From IMG/VR virus record IMGVR_UViG_3300031227_004244, positions 1 through 23,366 of that record: a stretch of DNA of 23,366 nucleotides; one strand, 5' to 3'. Made by a program: the position numbers and the translations under genes. Positions 1-8,435 of the stretch are shown piece by piece (the stretch's first letter is position 1; each line of letters begins with the position of its first letter). This DNA is from a virus. The notes below the pieces were generated by a model. That model did no database searches, had not been told where the DNA came from, and saw only the letters and a list, made by a program, of their open reading frames with translations.

Positions 1-418
1 TATCCACCGCCACAAAGTCAGCATTAGTCACAGTGTGTGAAGTTGCACTATTTGAATGATTGTACACAGTGTAATTGTATCTGTTTAGGACGGATGCCTG
101 TATTGTGCTGTCGGTTAATGTGCCTGCGTGGGTTACTGTCCCCGTAATATCTCCGATTATATCTCCAACAATATCACCGCCAAGGTTTAACGTAGTGCCA
201 GTTAAATTATCTATTGTGGCTGCGGCAATGCTCATAGCCTCACAGTAATCGTCCGTCCCGTTATAGAAGTTACCAAACTCATCATTCCATTCAGAGGATG
301 CAAAAATTTCATCATCCACAAGGGTTGCTTCTTGGGTTAATGCACCATAGCAAGGTAGAGATAAAAACAATATAAATAAAATCAACAGTATGTATATGGG
401 ACATTTTTTAATCATCAT
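1..418 (-). CDS. Tail fibre-like protein with signal peptide, 3' end cut by window edge
   Basis: Only the first 139 codons are in the window; the gene continues past position 1. It starts at ATG 418 or the adjacent ATG 415, overlapping the stop of the preceding fibre gene (410-408), so the two are probably translationally coupled. The N-terminus (MIKK, then a long Leu/Ile core, then LPCYG-ALTQ) looks like a Sec signal peptide. A short motif follows, VDDEIFASSEWNDEFGNFYN, which closely matches the preceding gene (VDENIPQVSSWNTEWGNIYN), so the two are tandem paralogues. Motifs of the type WNxEFxNIYN occur near the start of many phage fibre or tail-appendage proteins. Beyond it come Thr/Gly/Ile-rich repeats (GDIVGDIIGDITGTV) typical of beta-structured fibre shafts, and the start of a domain resembling the one at the end of the upstream paralogue. 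The fibre role is inferred from this and from the position at the end of the tail block. Confidence 0.75.
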   Translation of the reverse strand, partial: MMIKKCPIYILLILFILFLSLPCYGALTQEATLVDDEIFASSEWNDEFGNFYNGTDDYCEAMSIAAATIDNLTGTTLNLGGDIVGDIIGDITGTVTHAGTLTDSTIQASVLNRYNYTVYNHSNSATSHTVTNADFVAVD

Positions 419-1085
419 ATCCGTGGTTATAATATACCCAGCCTGAAGATACGCTGCCGTAAACACAGTTAACAGACACCATGTTAGTTACAGGGTTCGT
501 AGAGTCTGGGTATGAGGTTGTGCCTGAAGTTACAAAAGAAGCACCATTGCCTCTGAATAATTTACCGTTTGGATTAATTGTTAATCCATTAGTAGAGAAA
601 TAATCTTTTGCGTCTGTGTAGCTGAACACCCAACCCACAGAAGGTGAAGCAGGACATAATATTTCTACACCTCCACCAGTTGTATCTATAAGCAGGCTAT
701 CTCCATTACTTACAGTGTAGGGAGAAGCACCAACCGCAATAGCTGTATACTTAAAATGAGTAATAACATTATCATAATCAGCCCCCGTGATTGTAGATGA
801 ATCAATGCTAGAGCAAGTAGCTCCACCTGTGGTAGTTATTGTGGTAGCGTTAATGCCTCCGGTAAAGGTTGTGCCGGTCGTGGTTGTTATTGTCCCGTTG
901 GTTATGCTTATGCCTTCCAGGTAGTTGTCAGGGTTGTTGTATATATTCCCCCATTCAGTATTCCAACTGGACACTTGGGGTATGTTTTCGTCAACAACTG
1001 TCTCCACCTGGCTTAATGCGGCGTAAGCTTTTATTGAGATTACCGTTAAAGCTACCATCGTTAGTATGCATATAGTTTTTTTCAT
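408..1085 (-). CDS. Tail fibre-like protein with signal peptide
   Basis: This is a 225-residue protein. Residues 1-22 form a signal peptide (Lys-Lys, hydrophobic core, AYA cleavage box before ALSQ). Residues about 25-55 carry the WNTEWGNIYN motif shared with the next gene. About 60-105 is a Thr/Gly-rich stretch (GTITTTTGTTFTGGINATT) of fibre type. The C-terminal part from about residue 115 (YTVSNGDSLLIDTTGGGVEI, then CPASPSVGW) resembles the common phage fibre domain that usually reads GD-LLVDTSGG-LPASPS-GD. Its ATG (1085) overlaps the stop of the holin-like gene (ATGA). At 225 residues it is short for a complete host-binding fibre. It may be a short appendage, a tip, or an adaptor working with the following paralogue. 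A signal peptide is not expected on a protein assembled onto a virion in the cytoplasm. Confidence 0.75.
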   Translation of the reverse strand: MKKTICILTMVALTVISIKAYAALSQVETVVDENIPQVSSWNTEWGNIYNNPDNYLEGISITNGTITTTTGTTFTGGINATTITTTGGATCSSIDSSTITGADYDNVITHFKYTAIAVGASPYTVSNGDSLLIDTTGGGVEILCPASPSVGWVFSYTDAKDYFSTNGLTINPNGKLFRGNGASFVTSGTTSYPDSTNPVTNMVSVNCVYGSVSSGWVYYNHGYDD

Positions 1086-1327
1086 TTCATTAACGCCTTC
1101 ATTAGTATCATGATTAACCCACCTAATAATCCGAAGAAACTACTTATCCCTATAATCCTCGCCTTAAGTGTGGCTATTTCAGAATGAATGTTAATTCTTT
1201 CTGTAGTGCAGGTTGTGTCAATGTGCGTCCTGACCGTTTTTGTTAGCTCTTTAATGTCCTCTTTGGTAGCTAAAGTATTAAGCCGTGCTAAAACTTCAGC
1301 GTAATCTCTGCGGTCAGTTGGGGGCAT
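1082..1327 (-). CDS. Small coiled-coil protein with C-terminal membrane segment (holin-like candidate)
   Basis: This is an 81-residue protein. Residues about 5-55 are polar and probably helical or coiled-coil (AEVLARLNTLATKEDIKELT, then a heptad-like ERINIHSEIATLKAR). Residues about 57-78 are one hydrophobic segment (IIGISSFFGLLGGLIMILMK) ending in Lys. The layout, an amphipathic helix followed by a C-terminal transmembrane helix, is that of XhlA/haemolysin-type phage holin accessory proteins and of some small virion-associated membrane proteins. It has a good ribosome site (AAGGAG about 7 bases before ATG 1327). It lies between the largest internal virion protein and the fibres. In T7 the holin gene (17.5) also lies near the fibre gene. 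The holin role is a suggestion from topology and place only. There is no endolysin beside it; the lysozyme candidate is at the other end of the window. Confidence 0.6.
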   Translation of the reverse strand: MPPTDRRDYAEVLARLNTLATKEDIKELTKTVRTHIDTTCTTERINIHSEIATLKARIIGISSFFGLLGGLIMILMKALMK

Positions 1328-1338
1328 TGCGTGGCTCC

Positions 1339-4300
1339 TTATCTAGCTTTAGCTGTAAACATATTTACAATCTTTTCGTCCTTTACTAAAGGCAAATATC
1401 TTATTAGTTCTTTCCCGTTCATCCCTCTTAACGCAGAGATTTTACCGTCAGGGGTTAATCTTTTAAATATCCCCTGTGGGTACGGCACAAGCCTTTCCGA
1501 CACCCAGCCCAGAGGATTCTTTATTTCTCCTTCAGAAACAAGCTTAATAAATTCTCCAGATTCACCTTTTTTAAGCTCTCTCATGGCCGCTGATTTACGC
1601 TTTTGTATGTCTCTCTTTTCTGGAGTTAGGCGAACGTCTATACCTGATTGTTTCTTGTAAAGATCAAAGATGTTCTTTTCTGTTTGCGTTTGTCTCCACT
1701 CCCTTGGGGCTTGTGCTAGACCTGTGGCAGCTTCAATTCTTGACAACAGTGGAGCGTCATGTTCAATGTCCTTCCTTGCTTGCTTAATAGACCAAGGTTC
1801 AAATTTACCAACTCCCCATTTTAATGTTTGATATATTTGTTTAAGTATGCCTGCGTTCGGATTTCTAACCATATCTCCATAATAATCTTCGTTTGTTATC
1901 AACTCTGCCATAGCATTAAACATTGGCGATAGTTTATGTTTTGCTGTCCTGAGTGGATGCCTTACCCAGGCGATAGTCTCTGTCCCATATCCCATAATTT
2001 TTGTTCTTCTTGGGCTCCCGCTTTCGTCAACCTGCCCATTCTTTGGGAAATAAAAGTCTTTAAATTCTTGTGGTTCTTCCCCTGTATGTAAGTATTGGTA
2101 TGCTCCGCCAAGCATAGCCGTTAATGTCATAATTCCAGCCGCAGAAGCTTGCTCGTCTGTAAATTTTATATCTTTCACGTTGCCAGTGAGAAGATTTTTG
2201 ACTATCTTAGAGGTGTCAACCGCAGCTCCGCCGAATATCTTGCCAGTTCCCAGGGTGTATGTTGTTGAACGGACGAAAGCTTCCATTGCTGCCTCTGTGG
2301 TTTTGTCCCAAAAGAGATTGTCTTTAGACATTTTCCCATACAAATAGTCCTGTTGGTTCCATGTCATTCTTGCTACTTCGCCTTCTGTCATTAACCCTGC
2401 GTCTATTTTGTCGCCATAGAACTCAAGCCCTCGCTTATATGACTCATTAAAAGCTGACACCTTTATGGCAGGGATATAATGTTTCATTAATGGTTGCAGT
2501 GAAGCTTCTAATAATGCAGTAGGGGCTCTAAAAATTGCGCCCGCATAATTTTTATTTTTTAATTCAGTGTTAAATTTAGCTACCCTGCTATTAAAATCTC
2601 TTGGGGTTATAGTCCTACCTCCACCCATGTACAAATCTTCTGCCATCTTTATAGCTTCAGGATCATTCCCCGCCATCATTTTATTTATCAGCCGCTTGCC
2701 CTCTACAAACTTAACCGGCCCAGCGACAGGAGATGCCAGCATATTTTTAACACCTTGCAATGGCCTCCCTCTAACGATATCCTGCATTCCTTCCCCGAAC
2801 TTCTGACCTGCCGCATGCAAATTAGTGTTAGAAAAATGGAACCCAGACAAAGAAAGGTTAAATAGGTTCATTTGCCTGTTTGTCCACTGCCACCCTTTGC
2901 CTATGGCTGTTTTGCCAAGCCAATCAGAAGACAAGTGGTTGTTGATTATTCTGGCTAAATCTTCTTGTGCGTATAAATGTTCACCCCTTCCAACTGCTCC
3001 ATGATTAGGAAAATAAACTTTCATTATTGGCTCTTCTATTGGAACAAATCCCTCAGGAACATTGCCTTTAGTGAAGTAATCCATGCCACCCTTAGGTTGC
3101 AGTTCTGTGAATAAATCTTGGGTCATTTTAAATTTAATCGCTTCTGAATATTTAATCCTTGCAGCGTCTTCTATGTTTATAACTGGGTTTAATCCTGTGT
3201 CAATAGCAGACTGAAGATCGCTATGTACTCTCTTGTATTCAAAACTTCCCTTCATCCGCTGGAACCCTTCTTTGGTTGTTGGAGCTTCAAGGTCAGTTCC
3301 GTTGATCTTATTGTAAACATGAGTAAGCCAGTTGTCTAAATGGTTAATGCCCTTATATTGTGAGACTATACCATACAAGTGCTCACTAAATTCTTTATAG
3401 TGTTTAGCTAGGGCAAGCTCTTCTGTGTCCATCAAGTCAAGCCTGTTATTCTCAAATTTATTAGCCCAGGACAGATTCTTTTCATCTCCCCTTGCGTCAA
3501 GCCTGGACTTCGTTGCGTCACCTCTCGCAAAGAACATATCCTTGTCGTGTCTATATTTACCGATATGTTTGAAGAAAATATCCTGGTCAGAAACTTTAAC
3601 TTTCCCTAAAGGATTAAAGGTGTTTTTCAGCCAGTCAGTTGATTTCTTAACGCCCCCATAGAACTCTTTTGTTTTTGGAATAACGTCTCTCTCTAGGAAT
3701 GGATACTTTGTCTCAGGCAATCTTACGTCTAATGGTTGCCCTGATATTTCGTCTGCTATTGGAACAGTCTTAATAGGGACAACTTCGCCTTCTATTGTTG
3801 CTTTTGGTATTGATTGTCTGAAAACTGAAGGATTGATTTTTAATGTTTCTCTATATAAGCTTGGGTCAAAATCTTCAACTGTTGCTTGCTTAATCGCATT
3901 ACTAGTATCGTCTATATTCCGCAAGGCATCAGGCGTAGTCACGTCAACAGCGTCTAATTTTAACGCTCTCATTGCTTCTGGGATAGCCTTACTTATTGGC
4001 ATAGTTTCCATTGCCTTGATAGTTTGATCGAGAAACGCTTCCTGTTCTGGTATAGGTAGCGCAAAGAACTTAGGGGGCAAGAACTGTGAGGCTGTACGCA
4101 TTAAAGCTTTATTGTGAGCAGATATATCTTGCCCTGTTAATGCTGTGCCTGTCCTGGTTGCCATAACGCCTTGCAGGCCTATCTTTATCTTGGCTTGCAT
4201 GTCTAGCGGTGCGCCTTTAGCCCTAACCTTTTCTACTCCAAACCTGGTTAACATTGCGACAGGTATTCTTACTGGAGCGTAAGGCAGTATGTTCGCCACA

Positions 4301-5175
4301 GCAATAGCACTGCCTAGCCCTCCAGCTTCTAAGATGTCACCGCCTGATTTAATAATATTAGCTCTCGTAAATTTTAGCTCTTTATTTAAATACTTTACGG
4401 CCTGGTTGCCAGTTTCGTCCGCAGACCAGAAAGCTCCACCGGCAGGTATCGCCTGTGTAGCCTTAGAGAACGCTTTCCCTGCTAACAAAGACTTTTCTCC
4501 AAGCCAAGTTGCTGCGGTTTGCGCTCCTGGAATATGTGGAGCTACAGCACTGCCTACAGCACTGGACACACCCATTAATCCAACTGTTCTTAACAATCCT
4601 CCAGATAGTTTTGCTGGGCCTGAAGCAACCCTTCCTTTAAACCCATGCTTTGCTGCTACCTCAACTGGCTTCTTCCAGCCCCACGCTGCGCCAGAAAGAA
4701 GCTTGGCCCCTAACTCTACCGCTGTTTTTGGTGATTCTGTAATAGCTTCACTGGCCACTTCTTTCGCTGCTTGCCTTGATTCTTGGTTAGTGATAATCTC
4801 AACTCCCCATTTATTAGCATAGTCAGCCCTTGCCTTTTCTAGTTCTTGGCTCTTTTCTCCTGCGTCATACCTCTTCAAGAGAGCAATCTTTTCATGTGCC
4901 ATTGTCTTTTGCTCTTCCACTGGAGGCATTGAAGCCCTGTTAAAGGGGTCTTTTATTTTCTCCCAAACAGACCGATTACTAGCCGCTTGCTCGCTTGTTC
5001 TTTGCCTTATTGCTGGGGGTACCTGGTCTTCCGGAACCTCTTGACTTAAAGTTTCCGCTTTTTGGCGTACCTCTAAAGGTACTTGGTTGTAAGGCACTTC
5101 CTGCATGGCATTAGCTGCAAGCTGTTGAATCTTTAAAGGGACTTTGTCTAATGGTATTTCTTGTATTTGTGGCAT
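1339..5175 (-). CDS. Giant internal virion (ejection) protein, T7 gp16-like in size and place
   Basis: At 1278 residues this is the largest gene in the window. Its place after the nozzle, GNAT-like and coiled-coil proteins and before the fibres matches T7 gene 16, whose product is ejected to form the trans-envelope channel. Residues 5-64 hold three 20-residue repeats of the pattern QE(I/V)PxxxVPxx(I/V)xQ. Residues about 160-320 are Ala/Gly-rich with hydrophobic helices (AKLLSGAAWGWKK, VGLMGVSSAVGSAVAPH, GLGSAIAVANILPYAP) that could insert into membranes. The rest is mostly helical and polar, with another Ala/Gly/Leu segment near residues 1020-1040 (ASAAGIMTLTAMLGGAYQYL). I see no clear lytic transglycosylase motif like that at the N-terminus of T7 gp16. 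ATG 5175 overlaps the previous stop by one base (TAATG). The ejection role is inferred from context, length and composition. Confidence 0.7.
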   Translation of the reverse strand: MPQIQEIPLDKVPLKIQQLAANAMQEVPYNQVPLEVRQKAETLSQEVPEDQVPPAIRQRTSEQAASNRSVWEKIKDPFNRASMPPVEEQKTMAHEKIALLKRYDAGEKSQELEKARADYANKWGVEIITNQESRQAAKEVASEAITESPKTAVELGAKLLSGAAWGWKKPVEVAAKHGFKGRVASGPAKLSGGLLRTVGLMGVSSAVGSAVAPHIPGAQTAATWLGEKSLLAGKAFSKATQAIPAGGAFWSADETGNQAVKYLNKELKFTRANIIKSGGDILEAGGLGSAIAVANILPYAPVRIPVAMLTRFGVEKVRAKGAPLDMQAKIKIGLQGVMATRTGTALTGQDISAHNKALMRTASQFLPPKFFALPIPEQEAFLDQTIKAMETMPISKAIPEAMRALKLDAVDVTTPDALRNIDDTSNAIKQATVEDFDPSLYRETLKINPSVFRQSIPKATIEGEVVPIKTVPIADEISGQPLDVRLPETKYPFLERDVIPKTKEFYGGVKKSTDWLKNTFNPLGKVKVSDQDIFFKHIGKYRHDKDMFFARGDATKSRLDARGDEKNLSWANKFENNRLDLMDTEELALAKHYKEFSEHLYGIVSQYKGINHLDNWLTHVYNKINGTDLEAPTTKEGFQRMKGSFEYKRVHSDLQSAIDTGLNPVINIEDAARIKYSEAIKFKMTQDLFTELQPKGGMDYFTKGNVPEGFVPIEEPIMKVYFPNHGAVGRGEHLYAQEDLARIINNHLSSDWLGKTAIGKGWQWTNRQMNLFNLSLSGFHFSNTNLHAAGQKFGEGMQDIVRGRPLQGVKNMLASPVAGPVKFVEGKRLINKMMAGNDPEAIKMAEDLYMGGGRTITPRDFNSRVAKFNTELKNKNYAGAIFRAPTALLEASLQPLMKHYIPAIKVSAFNESYKRGLEFYGDKIDAGLMTEGEVARMTWNQQDYLYGKMSKDNLFWDKTTEAAMEAFVRSTTYTLGTGKIFGGAAVDTSKIVKNLLTGNVKDIKFTDEQASAAGIMTLTAMLGGAYQYLHTGEEPQEFKDFYFPKNGQVDESGSPRRTKIMGYGTETIAWVRHPLRTAKHKLSPMFNAMAELITNEDYYGDMVRNPNAGILKQIYQTLKWGVGKFEPWSIKQARKDIEHDAPLLSRIEAATGLAQAPREWRQTQTEKNIFDLYKKQSGIDVRLTPEKRDIQKRKSAAMRELKKGESGEFIKLVSEGEIKNPLGWVSERLVPYPQGIFKRLTPDGKISALRGMNGKELIRYLPLVKDEKIVNMFTAKAR
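4984..5163 (-). repeat. Three tandem 60-bp in-frame repeats (20-residue QEVP..QVP units)
   Basis: The 5' end of the 1278-residue gene encodes three successive units of exactly 20 residues, starting at residues 5, 25 and 45: QEIPLDKVPLKIQQ, QEVPYNQVPLEVRQ and QEVPEDQVPPAIRQ, each followed by six variable residues. The conserved positions are Gln, Glu, Ile/Val, Pro, then Val-Pro four residues on and Ile/Val-X-Gln. The DNA has diverged more than the protein, so selection has kept the pattern. Possible roles are docking to several copies of a partner, such as the portal or another core protein, or packing of the ejection core. Neither is shown by the sequence. Confidence 0.8.
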
Positions 5176-6356
5176 TATTTTTTATAGTATTTCTTTGTTT
5201 CTGGGTCAAATTCCCATCCGCCACCAAGGTCTTTCCTTGTAGATTTTAAAGGCGTAGCTGTTTCTTCTGGCTGTGTTTCTTTTTTTCCACCAACCTTAGC
5301 AACCAGACCATCCAATATTAACTGTAACGTTTTCGTGTTCTGTGGATTAAGCTTTGATTTTCCACCTTTGTCAGCCAAAGACCACAGCGCAGGGTTAGTG
5401 TCCCTTAATTCATCCATAGCGGTTTGATCTTCAGGACTTAAAGGTTTCCCGCCGACAATGCTTGTAAGTGTTTTTATTAAGGCTACATCTCCTTTTAAGT
5501 CACCGCCTGGCTCAAGCTTTGCTTCAGCTACTTTTTGTTGTGTCTTGCTGGTTGCTATCTGTTGTGTCTGAAGAGGGCTTAGCTCACCTAGAAGTTTTTT
5601 CTGGTTAGGATCAAGGAACTGCCCAGATGCTTCAGCTATAATAGCCCCAGTTAAATCTCTTGCGTTTGTTGCTGTGGCAGGGATAGTATATGCTGGTTTC
5701 TCTGATAATTGCCCTTCGAGATACTTCCGATTTTCGCTATCCCACATTTTTGTTCCCGCCCGTGCCGCTTTATATTTATCGTCAGGGACTTTTCCCTCAG
5801 CGTAAAGAGTTTCTACCTTTTGGTCAACTAACGTTTGCACTCCCTCGTGTTTTTTGTTTGCCGCTCCTAACCATTCTTGTTGCTGCTGCAAATTTAGAAG
5901 TTTGTTTATTTGTTCTTTAACCGGCAAGCCTACAATTAGTCCATATTGTACCGTTGCTTCACTCTTCTCTTTATAGCTTAACTTTGAATCTTTCAAGCTT
6001 TTTATGTACTCCTGACGTGCTTGCTTCGTTTTAGCAGAAGAACCTACAAACGAGCTAACTGACAAATCTAAAGACTCACCCTTAAAGCCAAGGCCCTCAA
6101 GCCCCTTTTTGTATATAGCTTTATTTATCGCAGGGTCTTCTATGGTGTCAGCTAACTCAAGGTAAGTTATTGACTTGTCAAACGTTGCCTCTTCAGCTTT
6201 TAGTTCTAACATTTGTTGGTTCTGTTTAGTTTGACGCATGTCACCCATCACGCCACCAACTTGGCCAATAAGCCCACTTAAAGAATCAACCGTCCCCATT
6301 ACGTTCTGAAAATTATTACCTTGGTTACGTGTTGTTGTCTGTCTATATTGTGGCAT
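5175..6356 (-). CDS. Internal virion protein candidate (T7 gp15-like position)
   Basis: This is a 393-residue, mostly helical and polar protein with no recognised catalytic motif. The N-terminus is Gln/Asn/Thr-rich, followed by a Gly/Met-rich stretch (GTVDSLSGLIGQVGGVMGDM, residues about 21-40) and a Gln/Lys/Glu-rich helix (RQTKQNQQMLELKAEEATF). The C-terminus has a Lys/Thr-rich linker and a short aromatic tail (GGGWEFDPETKKYYKK). It has a strong ribosome site (AGGAGG before ATG 6356) and overlaps the start of the giant gp16-like gene by one base. In T7-like phages the protein encoded here (gp15) joins gp14 and gp16 in the internal core and periplasmic ejection tube. That assignment rests on synteny and helical composition. 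I do not recognise sequence homology. Confidence 0.6.
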   Translation of the reverse strand: MPQYRQTTTRNQGNNFQNVMGTVDSLSGLIGQVGGVMGDMRQTKQNQQMLELKAEEATFDKSITYLELADTIEDPAINKAIYKKGLEGLGFKGESLDLSVSSFVGSSAKTKQARQEYIKSLKDSKLSYKEKSEATVQYGLIVGLPVKEQINKLLNLQQQQEWLGAANKKHEGVQTLVDQKVETLYAEGKVPDDKYKAARAGTKMWDSENRKYLEGQLSEKPAYTIPATATNARDLTGAIIAEASGQFLDPNQKKLLGELSPLQTQQIATSKTQQKVAEAKLEPGGDLKGDVALIKTLTSIVGGKPLSPEDQTAMDELRDTNPALWSLADKGGKSKLNPQNTKTLQLILDGLVAKVGGKKETQPEETATPLKSTRKDLGGGWEFDPETKKYYKK

Positions 6357-6364
6357 AAATCCTC

Positions 6365-7393
6365 CTATGAACTAAACCCGTATATTGCTCCAGCCACCGC
6401 CGGTATCACTAACGACAAACCAAAGGTCATTGGGGCCAAAGTTGCTCCGGTTGCCAGCGCATATCCACCAGCTACACTTGCTCCAAGCCCTGCTCCGCTT
6501 ATTGCGCCCTGAACTCCTTGTGCTGTCTGGTTAGGCCCTGGCCCTTGCGAAGATTGAACCCCTTGCGCCTGTCTTGCCTGTTGCATTTGATTAATTAAAT
6601 TAGTCATATTATTAGTTGGAAATACACTTGATGCTTGAGGTAAAGAACCTCCACTTTGCCCGCCACCACCTGAAATACCAGCAAGATTCATTAATGCGCC
6701 ATATTTCTGCCCGGTCTCGCTAGCTCCATAGCTCTCTGAAAACTGTCTCTGAGACTCAACGCTCTGCATGTTCTGTAAAGGTAAATCTAGCTGCTGCTGT
6801 AGGTTTAACGCTCTGCCCCCTCTTTCAGTTTTCCCTAGTTCACTTTGAATGGCTTCGGAAGAAAACGCAGTTGCGTTTCCTCCTGGCCTTAAACCTTCTG
6901 CCATAGACATCTGGCCAGTTTTCCCTTGCAGTGCTGCTTGCAGTCCCTTTAAGTCGCTTTGACCGGAAGAAACATACTCGTCTTCTAACCTACCAAGTTT
7001 TTCTTTTTGCTGTGGAGTTACCCCCTGGTCTTCGCCTCTTAATTTTGCTAAAGTTTTTTTAGCCAGGACATCTCTTAATTGAGACCGCTGGTCTGCAAAC
7101 TGATCTGGAGTTAAGCTTTGCTGTAATGCTCCACGTGCTTTGTTTGATAAGTCAAGCTGGCTACCTAATAATTTAGATTGGTAAGGTGCGAGTTCCTGAG
7201 TTAGCTCATTCCTTCGCCTTGTTTCCTGTATCTGTTCTTCCCCTAGCTCAAATGCCATCTTATTAGCTTCGAGCTGTTCTGGAGTTTGCTCTGGATATTC
7301 GGTTCTTTGGGTTGTGTTCCCTCCACCACCGCCACCGCCACGCTCATTTAAGACGGGCAACAAAAGTTTTTTTAAAAATGTTTTAATTTTCAT
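6365..7393 (-). CDS. Poly-glycine internal virion protein, paralogue 2 (T7 gp14-like position)
   Basis: This is a 342-residue protein. It begins with a short hydrophobic/basic helix (MKIKTFLKKLLLPVLNERG), then seven glycines (residues about 19-26), then Gln/Glu/Leu-rich helical coiled-coil regions from about 35 to 230. The C-terminus is Gly/Ala-rich and hydrophobic (GAISGAGLGASVAGGYALAT and on to the end, LSLVIPAVAGAIYGF), like a membrane-active segment. The N-terminal NERGGGGGG block and the following helix match the preceding gene, so the two are diverged tandem duplicates. Gly-rich starts followed by Gln-rich helices are common in podovirus proteins encoded next to the gp16-like gene. An ejected, membrane-interacting protein is a reasonable inference. 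The start ATG 7393 has a clear AAGGAG site. Confidence 0.6.
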   Translation of the reverse strand: MKIKTFLKKLLLPVLNERGGGGGGGNTTQRTEYPEQTPEQLEANKMAFELGEEQIQETRRRNELTQELAPYQSKLLGSQLDLSNKARGALQQSLTPDQFADQRSQLRDVLAKKTLAKLRGEDQGVTPQQKEKLGRLEDEYVSSGQSDLKGLQAALQGKTGQMSMAEGLRPGGNATAFSSEAIQSELGKTERGGRALNLQQQLDLPLQNMQSVESQRQFSESYGASETGQKYGALMNLAGISGGGGQSGGSLPQASSVFPTNNMTNLINQMQQARQAQGVQSSQGPGPNQTAQGVQGAISGAGLGASVAGGYALATGATLAPMTFGLSLVIPAVAGAIYGFSS

Positions 7394-7412
7394 TGTTTCT
7401 CCTTGGTCTTTT

Positions 7413-8435
7413 TCATACTCTAGTGCTGGAAACGCTGTGACTCCTACCTATAGTGCTTGAAGCAGGCGATCTACCGCTTGAATATCCTCCCCCGCCAGAA
7501 CCAATAGGAGCCACATAACTATTAGGCAAACCTTGAGGTTGAGATGTCCCTCCTACACCAAAAGGCCCACCGCCATCATTGAGCCCTTCCCCAAGGCCAA
7601 TAGCCATGCCCCTCGCTATCGCGTCAGCTTTTCCTTGTGCCCCAGCATTTCCGTCTATCCAGTTAGTCCCAGGAACTTGATAGTCCATAAAGCTACCCAA
7701 TGTTGCAAACGGGTTTTGGTTAGACGTTAACGATCCATATAGATTTTGTTTATTAGATTGAGCCTGCTGGTTTAATGCCTGTTGAAATTGACTCATTCCC
7801 GTTTCAAATGTTTGTTGAGCTTGCGGTAGTTGCCATGCTGCATTAAACTTTAACTGCTCTATTCCTCTGCTTGCCTCTCCTGCATTACCTAAAGCTTGGG
7901 CTAACATTTTATCCTGAAATACATCTCGAATAGAGCTCGATCCTACGCCTCTACTCATTGCGGTCTTTTTGCTCTGTAACATCCCTGTTTTAAACTGTCT
8001 CGTTATTGCCTCGTTAGCATTTTGCTTATATAGACCAGCTAATTCATTTAAGTTTTGCTGTTGATCTGCAGAAAGCTCAGGAGTCTCACCAGCTAAATAC
8101 TTTTGCTGGTTACTTAACAACTCACCTTCTATCTGTTGATTCATCAAGTCTTGCTCTGTTGGTTTTAAGGCTGCTTCAAGCCCCTTATATGCCTGCTGCT
8201 GCCCTTCTAGCTGTTGCTGCATAGAACTCTTGATCATTGGCCCAAACTGGCTTAAAATCTCATTTTGGCGCTTTGCTTCATCAACCTGCATACGGGTGAT
8301 TTCGAGCTGTTGCTTCTGTATTGCTCTTTCTTCTTCTGAAGCTCCCGGCACAGTATTGGTTACAGTTGTGTGCCCTCCACCGCCACCGCCACGTTCGTTG
8401 TTTAATATATTCCACAAAAAGTTAAGATATTTCAT
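7413..8435 (-). CDS. Poly-glycine internal virion protein, paralogue 1 (T7 gp14-like position)
   Basis: This 340-residue protein is a tandem paralogue of the next gene. It has a short amphipathic or hydrophobic start (MKYLNFLWNILNNERG), six glycines, Thr/Val linker, then long Gln/Glu/Leu-rich helices (residues about 35-225, with QQQQAYKGLE-type runs). The C-terminus (about 250-340) is Gly/Ser/Pro-rich and low in complexity, unlike the hydrophobic C-terminus of the paralogue. The two copies have therefore specialised at this end. Its start overlaps the end of the GNAT-like gene by 14 bases. It is probably a virion core or ejection component, from position and composition only. Confidence 0.6.
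   Translation of the reverse strand: MKYLNFLWNILNNERGGGGGGHTTVTNTVPGASEEERAIQKQQLEITRMQVDEAKRQNEILSQFGPMIKSSMQQQLEGQQQAYKGLEAALKPTEQDLMNQQIEGELLSNQQKYLAGETPELSADQQQNLNELAGLYKQNANEAITRQFKTGMLQSKKTAMSRGVGSSSIRDVFQDKMLAQALGNAGEASRGIEQLKFNAAWQLPQAQQTFETGMSQFQQALNQQAQSNKQNLYGSLTSNQNPFATLGSFMDYQVPGTNWIDGNAGAQGKADAIARGMAIGLGEGLNDGGGPFGVGGTSQPQGLPNSYVAPIGSGGGGYSSGRSPASSTIGRSHSVSSTRV

Noticed and set aside
1-418. Lipoprotein signal (Cys in LPC) at the start of the second fibre-like gene
   Set aside because: The residues before Cys (SLP) do not fit a lipobox, whose -1 position is Gly/Ala/Ser; an ordinary cleavage site after CYG is more likely.
4289-4822. 177-residue plus-strand open frame
   Set aside because: It lies wholly inside the 1278-residue minus-strand gene, has no ribosome site of note and an odd Ala/Pro/Ser composition expected from the antisense of an Ala/Gly-rich protein.
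6365-8435. CRISPR-like or simple DNA repeat from the glycine codon runs
   Set aside because: The runs are short in-frame poly-Gly codons at the start of two paralogous genes, with no spacer structure.
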